In this document: positions 9,228 through 17,832 of the stretch, piece after piece | Position numbering within the stretch: the first letter of the stretch is position 1 | Layout of the letters: each line of letters starts with the position of its first letter | Assembly: GCA_047621325.1 (NCBI GenBank) | Contig: JBLHLT010000005.1 | Span: 62,001 to 126,000, forward strand | DNA: 64,000 nucleotides | Reading direction: 5' to 3' | From: Bermanella sp047621325 | GTDB taxonomy: Bacteria; Pseudomonadota; Gammaproteobacteria; Pseudomonadales; Oceanobacteraceae | Position numbers and translations under genes: made by a program | Notes under the pieces: generated by a model | Seen by the model: the letters and a program-made list of their open reading frames with translations, nothing else | Told to the model about the DNA's origin: nothing | Database searches by the model: none

Positions 9228-10112
9228 ATGTTGTCCTATATAGAGCCCGTATTTCGCCCGCCCAGTGAGGCCCGTTCGTTAATCCTACAAATTACTAATG
9301 GCTGCTCTTGGAATAATTGCACGTTTTGCGACATGTATACTCAAGAGCAAAAGAAATTCCGTGCACGTAAAGAAGAAGAAATTGAGCAAGATATAATCAA
9401 GGCTGCATTTTGTGGCGTGCCTTTTGAGAAGGTATTTCTTGCTGACGGTGATGCTATGGTACTACCGATGCGTAAGCTTGAGTCCATTTTACGTATGATT
9501 CAAAGGCATTTACCGACCGTTAAGCGAGTTTCAAGCTATTGCTTGCCAAGAAATATTTATAAAAAAACCGTTGAAGATTTATCACTTTTAAAAAGCCTCG
9601 GTCTGGATATTTTATATGTGGGATGTGAGTCGGGCGATTCCCAAGTGCTTGAATTTGTTAGTAAGGGTGAAACCTATGAAACTCAGCGAGATGCTTTAAT
9701 TAAAATTAAACAAGCCGGTTTGCGCTCTTCAGTGATGATATTGAACGGCTTAGGTGGCCCAAAGTATTCTGAGCAACATGCCATTAATAGCGCGAAGCTT
9801 ATGAATGAAACACAGCCTGATTACCTATCAACGCTAGTGGTTAGTTTTCCCCTAGGTGAAGATCGCTTAAAGGAAGGCTTTAAGGATGATTGGTCGCTGA
9901 TGGATCAAACGGCATTATTCTTGGAGCTTAAGCATTTTATTAGTAATTTAGAGCTTAAAAACACAATCTTTCGAAGTGATCATGCCAGTAATTATCTCCC
10001 TCTAAAGGGTGTTTTAGGTCAAGACAAGGCTGCTATGTTAGAGCAAATTGATACAGCCCTTTATCAGCCAAATAAAATACGTTTACGCCAAGAGTGGCAG
10101 AGGGGTCTTTAA
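9228..10112 (+). CDS. Radical SAM protein with CX4CX2C cluster motif
   Basis: The 294-residue protein carries CSWNNCTFC at residues 26-34. Three cysteines in CX4CX2C spacing, rather than the common CX3CX2C, should ligate the SAM-cleaving [4Fe-4S] cluster. Downstream blocks (FLADGDAMVLPMRKLESIL; LYVGCESGDSQVLEFVSKG; MILNGLGG) match the barrel of COG1032/Elp3-like radical SAM proteins, in which the C-x4-C-x2-C form is seen. The reaction is unknown. AAAGG precedes the ATG. Its stop overlaps the start of the DUF1285 gene (TAATG), so the two are probably translated together. Confidence 0.85.
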   Translation: MLSYIEPVFRPPSEARSLILQITNGCSWNNCTFCDMYTQEQKKFRARKEEEIEQDIIKAAFCGVPFEKVFLADGDAMVLPMRKLESILRMIQRHLPTVKRVSSYCLPRNIYKKTVEDLSLLKSLGLDILYVGCESGDSQVLEFVSKGETYETQRDALIKIKQAGLRSSVMILNGLGGPKYSEQHAINSAKLMNETQPDYLSTLVVSFPLGEDRLKEGFKDDWSLMDQTALFLELKHFISNLELKNTIFRSDHASNYLPLKGVLGQDKAAMLEQIDTALYQPNKIRLRQEWQRGL

Positions 10113-10636
10113 TGGATCTTACCGTTTTAAGTGGTCAGCTTGGCAAGTACTTGGATATGCCCTCGGCTTTGCCCCCCGTCGAAAAATGGTTGCCAGAGCT
10201 ATCAGGTGACATCGATATGCTTATTAAAGCTGACGGTGTTTGGCTGCATGAAGGTGATGAGATCAAACGTGAAAAGCTCGTTAGGCTTTTTAGTACGATT
10301 TTAAAGCGTGAAAATGATGATTACTTCTTAGTTACACCAGTAGAGAAGTGGCGATTAAAGGTTGAAGATCAACCGTTTGTTATTGTTTTAATGCATGTTT
10401 TCGAGAGGGACGGAGAAACAGTCGTGCAAATGATAACCAATACAGGTGACGAGATAGAATTAAGCTGTAATCACCCTGTGGTACTAGATGGCCATGAAGC
10501 ACCCAAAATACTTGTCCGCGCAGGCATGTATGCACGTCTAAATCGTAATGTCTTTTACAGCTTAGCTGATCTGGCCACAGAGAATGCGGGTAAATTCTTT
10601 GTGGAGAGTAATGGCTCTGAGTTTCAGATAGGTTAA
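10112..10636 (+). CDS. DUF1285 family protein
   Basis: The protein is 174 residues from ATG 10112, chosen because AGAGGGG sits about seven bases upstream; an in-frame GTG at 10094 is the alternative. The blocks GDIDMLIKADGVWLHEG, IKREKLVRLFSTILKRE and DDYFLVTPVEKWRLKVED are characteristic of DUF1285, a small soluble family of unknown function found in proteobacteria. No signal peptide or membrane segment is visible. It is translationally coupled to the radical SAM gene and followed by a near-parS palindrome and a terminator. Confidence 0.85.
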   Translation: MDLTVLSGQLGKYLDMPSALPPVEKWLPELSGDIDMLIKADGVWLHEGDEIKREKLVRLFSTILKRENDDYFLVTPVEKWRLKVEDQPFVIVLMHVFERDGETVVQMITNTGDEIELSCNHPVVLDGHEAPKILVRAGMYARLNRNVFYSLADLATENAGKFFVESNGSEFQIG

Positions 10637-10648
10637 CTGGTTAAAATA

Positions 10649-10664
10649 TGTTCCACGGGGAACA
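10649..10664. promoter_or_regulatory. parS-like 16-bp imperfect palindrome
   Basis: TGTTCCACGGGGAACA differs by one central base from the perfect palindrome TGTTCCACGTGGAACA, which is the form of parS (the ParB/Spo0J binding site) in Pseudomonas. It lies in the short gap between the DUF1285 stop and the terminator. It may be a weak or degenerate parS, or a chance stem. Confidence 0.4.
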
Positions 10665-10730
10665 AATAATGAACAGTTATAAGAAGCTTTTGAGTCTAGT
10701 CAAAATAAGCCAGTAAACGTTAAGAAAAAT

Positions 10731-10758
10731 AAAAAAGGAGCTAATAAGCTCCTTTTTT
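10731..10758. terminator. Bidirectional intrinsic terminator between DUF1285 gene and etfD
   Basis: AAAAAAGGAGCT and AGCTCCTTTTTT pair as a 12-bp stem around an AATA loop, with A- and T-runs for both directions. Confidence 0.92.
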
Positions 10759-10780
10759 ATTGATCCAGCACTGCAATATA

Positions 10781-12424
10781 TTACATGTTTGGATAGTTAG
10801 GGCCGCCAGAACCTTCTGGGGTAACCCATGTAATGTTCTGTGCTGGGTCTTTTATATCACACGTTTTACAGTGTACGCAATTTTGAGAGTTGATTTGAAA
10901 GCGTTGCTCGCCCGCTTCATTTTCAACAATCTCATATACACCGGCAGGGCAGTAACGCTGAGCAGGTTCATCGTATAGAGGCAAGTTCTTCTCTAATGGG
11001 ATGCTTGCATCCTTAAGGTGCAAGTGACACGGCTGATCTTCAGCATGGTTAACGTTACCAATGAATACAGAATCCAACTTAGCAAAGCTAAGGATGCCAT
11101 CTGGTTTCGGGTAGTTAATCTTTTTAGATTCAGCTGCTGGCTTAAGCGTTGCGTAATCTGGCGTTGTATCATGCAAAGTAACTGGAATTGGAAAAATATT
11201 GTGGTGAATGTAGTTAAATGCACCACCTAAATAAGTACCAAACTTATGCATAGCAGGGCCAAAGTTACGGCTATTGTGAAGCTCTTTATAGGCCCAAGAT
11301 GCTTCGAAAGCCTCTTTGAACTCAACGATTTCATCGTTAGCGCGACCCGCTTCAATAGCAGTCATTACTTGCTCAGCTGCAATCATGCCGCTCTTCATGG
11401 CTGTGTGAGTGCCTTTGATCTTAGAGAAGTTCAACGTACCCGCATCACAGCCTACAATAAGACCACCAGGGAAGGTCATCTTAGGAAGGCTATTTAAGCC
11501 GCCTTTGGTGATGGCGCGAGCACCGTAAGATACGCGCTTGCCGCCTTCAAGGTATTGTTTCAATACAGGGTGATGCTTCATGCGCTGAAATTCATCAAAC
11601 GGGCTAACATGCGGGTTTGAGTAAGATAGGTCAGTGATTAAACCCACTACAACTTGGTTGTTTTCAGTATGGTACAGGAAGAAACCACCGGTAGAGTTAG
11701 ACTCGTCTAAAGGCCAGCCTGCGCCGTGAATTACAAGGCCTTCTTTGTGGTTCTCAGGCTTGATATCCCAAAGCTCTTTGATGCCAATACCGTAATGCTG
11801 GGCATCTTTACCTTCATCAAGTTTGAATTCATTAATTAACTGCTTACCTAAATGGCCACGGCAGCCTTCAGCGAAAATGGTGTATTTACCACGAAGTTCC
11901 ATGCCAGGCATGTAGTTTTCAGTTTGCTCGCCGTCATGGCTAATGCCCATGTCGCCTGTAATGATGCCTTTAACTTGACCGTCTTCAACGATGTATTCAG
12001 CAGCAGCAAAACCAGGGTAAATTTCAACACCTAGGTTTTCAGCTTGCTCACCCAACCAACGAACAACGTTGCCAAGACTAACAATGAAGTTACCTTCATT
12101 GTGCATTGGCTTAGGAATCATCCAGTTTGGAGTCTTAATGCCTTTTTCCTGACCGGTTAAGAAATAAACTTCATCTTTAGCAACCGGTGTATTTAATGGG
12201 GCACCCAATTCTTTGTAATCAGGGAAAAGTTCGGCAATAGCGCGATCTTCGATGACTGCGCCAGATAATATATGGCCGCCAACTTCAGCCGCTTTTTCAA
12301 CCAAACATACCGTTAGCTCTTGGCCTTTTTCTTGTGCCAATTGCATTAAACGAATGGCCGTTGATAGGCCAGACGGACCGCCGCCAACTATGACGACATC
12401 ATATTCCATCGCTTCGCGTTCCAT
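10781..12424 (-). CDS. etfD: Electron transfer flavoprotein-ubiquinone oxidoreductase
   Basis: ETF-QO takes electrons from reduced ETF and passes them to ubiquinone at the inner membrane, completing the acyl-CoA dehydrogenase route. The FAD motif VVIVGGGPSGLSTA is at the N-terminus. The C-terminal [4Fe-4S] ligands are visible as Cys492 (CPAGVYE) and Cys516, Cys519 and Cys522 (CVHCKTC). The 547-residue length is typical. The ATG at 12424 is preceded by GAGGAGA. It is divergent from etfBA, whose product is its electron donor, with a shared 412-bp control region. Confidence 0.96.
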   Translation of the reverse strand: MEREAMEYDVVIVGGGPSGLSTAIRLMQLAQEKGQELTVCLVEKAAEVGGHILSGAVIEDRAIAELFPDYKELGAPLNTPVAKDEVYFLTGQEKGIKTPNWMIPKPMHNEGNFIVSLGNVVRWLGEQAENLGVEIYPGFAAAEYIVEDGQVKGIITGDMGISHDGEQTENYMPGMELRGKYTIFAEGCRGHLGKQLINEFKLDEGKDAQHYGIGIKELWDIKPENHKEGLVIHGAGWPLDESNSTGGFFLYHTENNQVVVGLITDLSYSNPHVSPFDEFQRMKHHPVLKQYLEGGKRVSYGARAITKGGLNSLPKMTFPGGLIVGCDAGTLNFSKIKGTHTAMKSGMIAAEQVMTAIEAGRANDEIVEFKEAFEASWAYKELHNSRNFGPAMHKFGTYLGGAFNYIHHNIFPIPVTLHDTTPDYATLKPAAESKKINYPKPDGILSFAKLDSVFIGNVNHAEDQPCHLHLKDASIPLEKNLPLYDEPAQRYCPAGVYEIVENEAGEQRFQINSQNCVHCKTCDIKDPAQNITWVTPEGSGGPNYPNM

Positions 12425-12514
12425 GAACTCTCCTCGTTATCTCAAGCTAACTCAGCCGTTTCTATATGCCGGCTGTGGTCAAAATATGGCCAAATGAGCC
12501 AAAAAATTCGCCGT

Positions 12515-12543
12515 AGTATACTGTTTTACTTTAATTTGGCCAA
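12515..12543 (-). promoter_or_regulatory. Candidate sigma-70 promoter of etfD
   Basis: On the minus strand, TTGGCC (12543-12538) and TATACT (12520-12515) are separated by exactly 17 bp, matching 4/6 and 5/6 of consensus. Transcription would start near 12508, leaving a leader of roughly 80 nt before etfD. Confidence 0.55.
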
Positions 12544-12621
12544 ATCATAATATCGCTGATAATCAGACTACACTTGATCTTTACAAACATTTTCAGGGTA
12601 AATCCTCATATTCAGACTAGC

Positions 12622-12641
12622 ATTCAAACGCGCGTTTGAAT
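12622..12641. promoter_or_regulatory. PsrA-like operator: perfect 20-bp palindrome
   Basis: ATTCAAACGCGCGTTTGAAT is a perfect 20-bp palindrome. It contains CAAAC-N4-GTTTG, which fits the known Pseudomonas PsrA operator (G/C)AAAC-N(2-4)-GTTT(G/C). PsrA is a TetR-type, fatty-acid-responsive regulator, and etf genes are among its known Pseudomonas targets, so position and sequence agree. Confidence 0.65.
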
Positions 12642-12836
12642 AGAATTCAGTTTACAAATGTTTAGCCAAGCGAAATTTTGTGTTTGTTCTAGGTATTTAC
12701 TGGGTCTTGCTGGCACTTATTGACCTTAATGAGAATTAAGTTCACTATCTGCAGCCGTTAAAGCGGACTCCTGTCGATATTTTTTAGATTCACATTGTTC
12801 CGCTTACTTAAATCCACTCAACTTGACGGGGAATCT

Positions 12837-13586
12837 ATGAAGGTTCTTGTAGCTGTTAAGCGTGTAATTGATTACAACGTAAAAGTGCGCGTTAAGGCTG
12901 ATAATTCTGACGTTGATCTGACCAACGTTAAGATGGCCATGAATCCATTTTGTGAAATCGCAATTGAAGAAGCGGTACGCCTTAAAGAAAAAGGTATTGC
13001 CACTGAAATTATTGTTGTTTCCATTGGTCCTAAAGTTGCCCAAGAGCAAATTCGTACCGCTCTTGCATTAGGTGCTGATCGCGGCATTCTAATTGAAACT
13101 GACGAAAAACTAGAGTCTTTATCTGTTGCTAAAGCACTTAAAGCGGTTGTTGATAAAGAACAACCTCAGCTAGTTATTCTAGGTAAGCAATCTATCGATA
13201 ACGACAACAACCAAACTGGTCAAATGCTGGGTGCATTAACTGGTATGCCTCAGGGTACGTTTGCTTCTGAAGTAGTGGTTGATGGCGATAAAGTAAACGT
13301 AACTCGTGAGATTGACGGTGGTTTACGTACTGTAGGTTTGACTCTGCCTGCAATCGTGACAACTGACCTTCGCTTGAATGAGCCTCGTTATGCATCTTTG
13401 CCTAACATCATGAAAGCTAAGCGTAAGCCGCTTGAAGTTGTTTCTCCTGCTGACTTAGGTGTAGAAATTAAATCTACCCAAACTCTAGTTAAAGTTGAGC
13501 CGCCTGCTGAGCGTTCTGCTGGTATTAAAGTAGGCAGCGTTGATGAACTAGTTGAAAAACTAAAGACTGAAGCGAAGGTGCTGTAA
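12837..13586 (+). CDS. etfB: Electron transfer flavoprotein beta subunit
   Basis: This is the small subunit of the ETF heterodimer, which binds AMP and accepts electrons from acyl-CoA and related dehydrogenases in the cytoplasm. It starts MKVLVAVKRVIDYNVKVRVK and contains NPFCEIAIEEAVRLKE, LGKQSIDNDNNQTGQMLG and LPAIVTTDLRLNEPRYASLP, all ETF-beta signatures. The ATG at 12837 is preceded by GGGGA and gives 249 residues, the usual size; an upstream in-frame start at 12795 would add a non-conserved leader. The stop overlaps the start of etfA (TAATG). Confidence 0.96.
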   Translation: MKVLVAVKRVIDYNVKVRVKADNSDVDLTNVKMAMNPFCEIAIEEAVRLKEKGIATEIIVVSIGPKVAQEQIRTALALGADRGILIETDEKLESLSVAKALKAVVDKEQPQLVILGKQSIDNDNNQTGQMLGALTGMPQGTFASEVVVDGDKVNVTREIDGGLRTVGLTLPAIVTTDLRLNEPRYASLPNIMKAKRKPLEVVSPADLGVEIKSTQTLVKVEPPAERSAGIKVGSVDELVEKLKTEAKVL

Positions 13587-14515
13587 TGGGTATATTAGTT
13601 GTTGCTGAACACGATAACGCTACCCTTAAGGGTGCGACTTTAAACACCATCGCTGCTGCTAAAGCTATCGGTGGCGACATTGACGTATTAGTTGCTGGTC
13701 AAGGCTGTCAAGCTGCGGCCGATGCGGCTGCTAAAGCTGAAGGCGTAAGCAAAGTTATCCTTGTTGATGACGCTGCATACGCACAGCAACTTGGAGAAGC
13801 AATGGGTGACCTTGTTGCTGAACTAGGTAAAGGCTATGGCCACATCCTTGCTGCTGCAACGACCACTGGTAAAGACTTCTTGCCACGTACTGCTGCTCTT
13901 CTTGATGTAAACATGATCTCTGAGATCGTGAAAGTTGAGTCTGCTGATACGTTTGCTCGTCCGATCTATGCGGGCAATGCAATCGCAACGGTTAAATCTA
14001 GCGATCCAATCAAAGTAATCACGGTACGTGCTACTGGTTTTGATCCTGTTGCTGCTGAAGGTGGCTCTGCTTCTATCGAAAATGGCGCAACTGTTGCCGA
14101 TAAAGGCATTTCTACTTTTGTTGGTGAAGAGCTAGCTAAGTCTGATCGCCCTGAGCTTACTGCTGCAAGTATCATCATTTCTGGTGGTCGTGGCATGCAG
14201 AATGGCGATAACTTCGAAATGCTTTACAAGTTAGCTGATAAAATCGGCGCTGGTGTTGGTGCATCTCGTGCAGCTGTTGATGCTGGTTTTGTACCAAACG
14301 ACATGCAGGTTGGCCAAACAGGTAAAATTGTTGCGCCTGACCTATATATAGCGGTTGGTATTTCTGGTGCTATTCAGCATTTGGCAGGTATGAAGGACTC
14401 TAAAGTTATTGTTGCTATCAACAAAGACGAAGAAGCGCCTATCTTCCAAGTGGCTGATTACGGTCTAGTGGCTGATTTATTTGAAGCCATCCCAGAGCTA
14501 GACAGCAAACTTTAA
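13586..14515 (+). CDS. etfA: Electron transfer flavoprotein alpha subunit
   Basis: The large ETF subunit carries the FAD that relays electrons to EtfD. The 309-residue protein has the N-terminal ILVVAEHDNATLKGATLNTIAAA and the C-terminal FAD signature region VGQTGKIVAPDLYIAVGISGAIQHLAGM with SKVIVAINKDEEAPIF. It is translationally coupled to etfB and followed by a strong terminator. Codon use in etfBA looks biased and regular (many GCT, GGT and CGT codons), which suggests high expression. Confidence 0.97.
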   Translation: MGILVVAEHDNATLKGATLNTIAAAKAIGGDIDVLVAGQGCQAAADAAAKAEGVSKVILVDDAAYAQQLGEAMGDLVAELGKGYGHILAAATTTGKDFLPRTAALLDVNMISEIVKVESADTFARPIYAGNAIATVKSSDPIKVITVRATGFDPVAAEGGSASIENGATVADKGISTFVGEELAKSDRPELTAASIIISGGRGMQNGDNFEMLYKLADKIGAGVGASRAAVDAGFVPNDMQVGQTGKIVAPDLYIAVGISGAIQHLAGMKDSKVIVAINKDEEAPIFQVADYGLVADLFEAIPELDSKL

Positions 14516-14536
14516 GTTTTAGCTGTTAAAGCCCTT

Positions 14537-14566
14537 AAAAAAGCCTGGTTTACGCCAGGCTTTTTT
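14537..14566 (+). terminator. Intrinsic terminator after etfBA
   Basis: AAAAAAGCCTGG and CCAGGCTTTTTT form a 12-bp stem around TTTACG, ending in a six-T run. It separates etfBA from the type II secretion operon. Confidence 0.93.
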
Positions 14567-14686
14567 ATATCTGTCACAATTGTTTATTAATATGTTCGCA
14601 AATTTGTAATGGGTCGTTTTAATTATTTGAAACTAGCCTGTACACTAGCGGTCTATTAGGCCCTGATAATAATAAGTGAAGTAGCA

Positions 14687-16174
14687 GTGGAAGCAGTTGA
14701 AACTGAAATTAGACCAGAGCGTCTGCCTTATGGTTTTGCCAAGCGCTATGGTTTGGTTGCACAAAACCAAACCGATCAAACCTACAAAGTTTGGCATAAA
14801 GAATCCGCCCCCAATCAAGCATTCACAGAATGCCTACGCGTATTACCGGGCGAAATGAAGTTCGAAGCGGTTAGTGATGATGAATTCGATCTTCAGTTGG
14901 CGCGCATCTACCAAGAATCTGCCGACAGCCGTGAAGCAATGGAAGAACTGGGCGATGATCTAGATCTAGCCAGTCTTGCCAATATGATTCAAGAAACAGC
15001 TGACTTACTAGAGCAAGAAGATGATGCGCCTATTGTGCGTCTCATCAATGGCATCTTAACCGATGCGGTTAAACGCAATGCTTCAGATATTCACATTGAA
15101 ACCTTTGAAAAGCGCCTCGTTGTACGCTCCCGTGTAGATGGTGTATTGCAAGAAGTGTTAGAGCCAAGACGAGCCCTTGCACCATTACTGGTTAGCCGTA
15201 TAAAGGTTATGTCAAAGTTAGATATTGCTGAAAAACGAATTCCCCAAGATGGTCGTATAGCATTAAGAATTGCAGGGCGCGAAGTGGATGTGCGTGTATC
15301 AACTATGCCATCAAGCCATGGCGAGCGCGTGGTTATGCGTCTGCTTGATAAACAAGCCGGTCGATTAAACTTGCGCCAGCTAGGTATGAAAGGTGAGAAC
15401 CTTAAGAGCCTGCTTAATATTATTCATAAACCTCACGGCATTATGCTGGTAACCGGGCCAACCGGCTCCGGTAAAACCACCTCTTTATATGCAGCACTTA
15501 GCGAACTGAATGATCGTTCTCGCAATATTCTCACCGTAGAGGACCCAATCGAATACAGTTTGCCCGGTATTGGCCAAACTCAGGTGAATACAAAAGTTGA
15601 TATGACCTTTGCTCGTGGCTTGCGTGCCATTTTACGACAAGACCCTGATGTCGTAATGATCGGTGAGATTCGCGACCGCGAAACCGTTGAAATAGCTGTA
15701 CAGGCTTCTTTAACGGGTCACATGGTACTTTCTACGCTCCACACTAATACAGCCGTTGGCGCAGTTACTCGTATTCAAGACATGGGGATTGAACCATTTC
15801 TACTAGCATCTAGTTTGGTTGGGGTTGTGGCGCAGCGATTGGTCCGTACTTTGTGTCCAGAATGTAAACAGCCTTATCATGCAGATGAAGCCGAAAATGA
15901 ATTATTGGGTTTTCCTGCAAAAGCGGAAACGACTATTTACCATGCAAAAGGTTGCACCGAATGCGGTGGCACTGGCTACAAAGGTCGCCGTGGTATTTAT
16001 GAAATTATTGAAATAGATGATCACATGAAAAGTCTAATTCACAATGGCGCAGGCGAAATAGATATGACCAAGCACGCGCGATTACATAGTAAAAGTATTC
16101 AACAAGACGGCTTTCAAAAAGTGATCGAAGGTGAAACAACCCTAGAAGAAGTATTGCGAGTAACCAAGGCTTAA
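14687..16174 (+). CDS. gspE: Type II secretion ATPase GspE
   Basis: GspE is the cytoplasmic hexameric ATPase driving pseudopilus assembly in type II secretion. Visible motifs are Walker A GPTGSGKTTSLYAAL, the Asp box region TVEDPIEYSLPGIGQTQVN, Walker B DPDVVMIGEIRDRET, the His box STLHTNTAVGAVTR and the tetracysteine zinc motif CPEC...CTECGGTGYKGRRGIYE. Length is 495 residues. The start is GTG at 14687, since no in-frame ATG precedes the conserved LPYGFAKRYGL. It is the first gene of a nine-gene run; no gspC or gspD lies upstream, where the etfBA terminator sits instead. Confidence 0.96.
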   Translation: MEAVETEIRPERLPYGFAKRYGLVAQNQTDQTYKVWHKESAPNQAFTECLRVLPGEMKFEAVSDDEFDLQLARIYQESADSREAMEELGDDLDLASLANMIQETADLLEQEDDAPIVRLINGILTDAVKRNASDIHIETFEKRLVVRSRVDGVLQEVLEPRRALAPLLVSRIKVMSKLDIAEKRIPQDGRIALRIAGREVDVRVSTMPSSHGERVVMRLLDKQAGRLNLRQLGMKGENLKSLLNIIHKPHGIMLVTGPTGSGKTTSLYAALSELNDRSRNILTVEDPIEYSLPGIGQTQVNTKVDMTFARGLRAILRQDPDVVMIGEIRDRETVEIAVQASLTGHMVLSTLHTNTAVGAVTRIQDMGIEPFLLASSLVGVVAQRLVRTLCPECKQPYHADEAENELLGFPAKAETTIYHAKGCTECGGTGYKGRRGIYEIIEIDDHMKSLIHNGAGEIDMTKHARLHSKSIQQDGFQKVIEGETTLEEVLRVTKA

Positions 16175-16177
16175 ATC

Positions 16178-17392
16178 ATGGCAGCATTTGAATACAAAGC
16201 ACTGGACGCAAATGGCAAACAAAAGAAGGGCGTAATCGAAGCCGATAGCCCAAGACAAGTTCGCCAACAACTTCGTGATAAAAGCTTGATGCCAGTATCC
16301 GTTGAACTGGCATCGCTACGTACGTTTGAAAATCCACTTAAAAAACTATTTAAACGTGCCATTGCCACTGCTGACTTGGCAATGCTGACACGCCAGTTAT
16401 CAACATTAATTGGTGCAGGCTTACCCATTGAAGAAGCGCTACGCGCAACGGGGGAGCAAACCGAAAAAAAACGTATTCAATCTATGATCCTAGAAATACG
16501 GTCAAAAGTATTAGAGGGGCATAGTTTAGCAAGCGCCTTAAATGATTTTGACTACGCCTTCCCACCACTTTATCGAGCAACCGTAGCAGCGGGCGAGCAT
16601 GCAGGGCATTTAGATACGGTATTAAACCGATTGGCTGATTACATGGAAAATAGTCAGGTTAATCAGCAAAAAATTAAACTAGCGGCCGTTTACCCCATTA
16701 TATTATGTGTCGTTGCCATTGGTATTGTTGTTTTATTGCTGACTTACGTTGTGCCTGACATTGTTGATGTCTTTGTTAAAAACGGTCAGGAACTTCCAAC
16801 GCTCACCCAAGTAATGATCAACTCAAGTAATTTCTTACTAGCACACGGCGTTCTACTAGCCATCATGATTGTTTTAGCATTCATTGGTTTTAAATGGCTT
16901 ATAAGAAAAGAAAAAATTAAAGAGCGCTACCATTTATGGCTATTACACTTTCCGTTTTTTGGAAAAATGGTTAAGGGGTTCAATACCTCTCGATTCATAA
17001 GTACCTTAGCTATTCTCAATTCAAGTGGTGTACCATTAGTTGAAGCGATGAAAATAGCCGGCCGTGTTGTGAGTAACGTTGTCATTCAAGAGCGCCTATC
17101 CGTTGCCTGCCAACAAGTCACGGAAGGCGGCAGCTTGCATCAAGCATTGCAAAAAACTGAAATTTTCCCACCAATGATGCTACATATGATAGCAAGCGGC
17201 GAAGCCAGTGGTGAGTTAGATAGCATGCTAGAGCGCACCGCTAAAACACAAGAAAGTGACTTGCAAAATACAATAACCACGCTGGTAAGCATGTTTGAAC
17301 CCATCATGCTTTTGGTGATGGGCGGTGTTGTGGTTTTGATCGTTATTGCGATCATGCTGCCGATATTAAATATGAATCAAATGATTGGATAA
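16178..17392 (+). CDS. gspF: Type II secretion inner-membrane platform protein GspF
   Basis: GspF is the polytopic inner-membrane platform protein that couples GspE to pseudopilin insertion. The 404-residue sequence starts AFEYKALDANGKQKKGVIEADSPRQVRQQLR and has two T2SF repeats (LAMLTRQLSTLIGAGLPIEEAL; STLAILNSSGVPLVEAM), each followed by membrane segments (YPIILCVVAIGIVVLLLTYV; IMLLVMGGVVVLIVIAIMLP). It begins 3 bp after gspE and is 15 bp ahead of gspG. Confidence 0.96.
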   Translation: MAAFEYKALDANGKQKKGVIEADSPRQVRQQLRDKSLMPVSVELASLRTFENPLKKLFKRAIATADLAMLTRQLSTLIGAGLPIEEALRATGEQTEKKRIQSMILEIRSKVLEGHSLASALNDFDYAFPPLYRATVAAGEHAGHLDTVLNRLADYMENSQVNQQKIKLAAVYPIILCVVAIGIVVLLLTYVVPDIVDVFVKNGQELPTLTQVMINSSNFLLAHGVLLAIMIVLAFIGFKWLIRKEKIKERYHLWLLHFPFFGKMVKGFNTSRFISTLAILNSSGVPLVEAMKIAGRVVSNVVIQERLSVACQQVTEGGSLHQALQKTEIFPPMMLHMIASGEASGELDSMLERTAKTQESDLQNTITTLVSMFEPIMLLVMGGVVVLIVIAIMLPILNMNQMIG

Positions 17393-17407
17393 CTAAAAGG
17401 AAATAAT

Positions 17408-17827
17408 ATGAAAAAACAATCAGGTTTTACCTTAATTGAAATTATGGTGGTGCTTGCCATCCTTGCGGGCTTAGTGGCAATGGTTGCTCCTAATATCATT
17501 GGCGAAGCCGGTGCCGCACGTGTCAAAACAGCTAAAGCTGAAATGGCCAATATTTCTCAAGCATTAGATATGTACCGCCTAGATAATTTTTCTTACCCGT
17601 CGACGTCTCAAGGTATCGAGGCTCTTGTATCAAAGCCTTCTGGTACTCCCGAGCCTAAAAACTATAAATCAAATGGCTATATGAAAAAATTACCAACCGA
17701 CCCTTGGGGTAATGCATATCAGTATTTCTCTAAAAAGAGCAATGAATTCGAAATCATTTCTTTAGGGGCTGATGGTGAAGAAGGCGGCGACGATGACGCG
17801 GCTGATATTTCAAGCAAAGACTTGTAA
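17408..17827 (+). CDS. gspG: Major pseudopilin GspG
   Basis: GspG is the main subunit of the type II secretion pseudopilus. The leader MKKQSG is followed by the prepilin peptidase site and FTLIEIMVVLAILAGLVAMV, with Glu at mature position 5. The C-terminal part has the family blocks YRLDNFSYPSTSQGIEALV, LPTDPWGNAYQYFS and SLGADGEEGGDDDAADI, which include the conserved calcium-binding acidic residues. Length is 139 residues. A GG-rich Shine-Dalgarno precedes the ATG. Confidence 0.97.
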   Translation: MKKQSGFTLIEIMVVLAILAGLVAMVAPNIIGEAGAARVKTAKAEMANISQALDMYRLDNFSYPSTSQGIEALVSKPSGTPEPKNYKSNGYMKKLPTDPWGNAYQYFSKKSNEFEIISLGADGEEGGDDDAADISSKDL

Positions 17828-17832
17828 TACAA

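Larger units (their letters stand above)
12425..12836. promoter_or_regulatory. Divergent etfD/etfBA control region
   Basis: This 412-bp gene-free stretch separates etfD and etfB. It holds a candidate sigma-70 promoter for etfD near 12515-12543, two copies of TGGCCAAAT (around 12486 and 12536), a perfect 20-bp palindrome at 12622-12641 and a TTGACC hexamer at 12720 that could be the -35 of an etfBA promoter, although its -10 partner is weak. I see no credible small gene in it. Confidence 0.6.
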
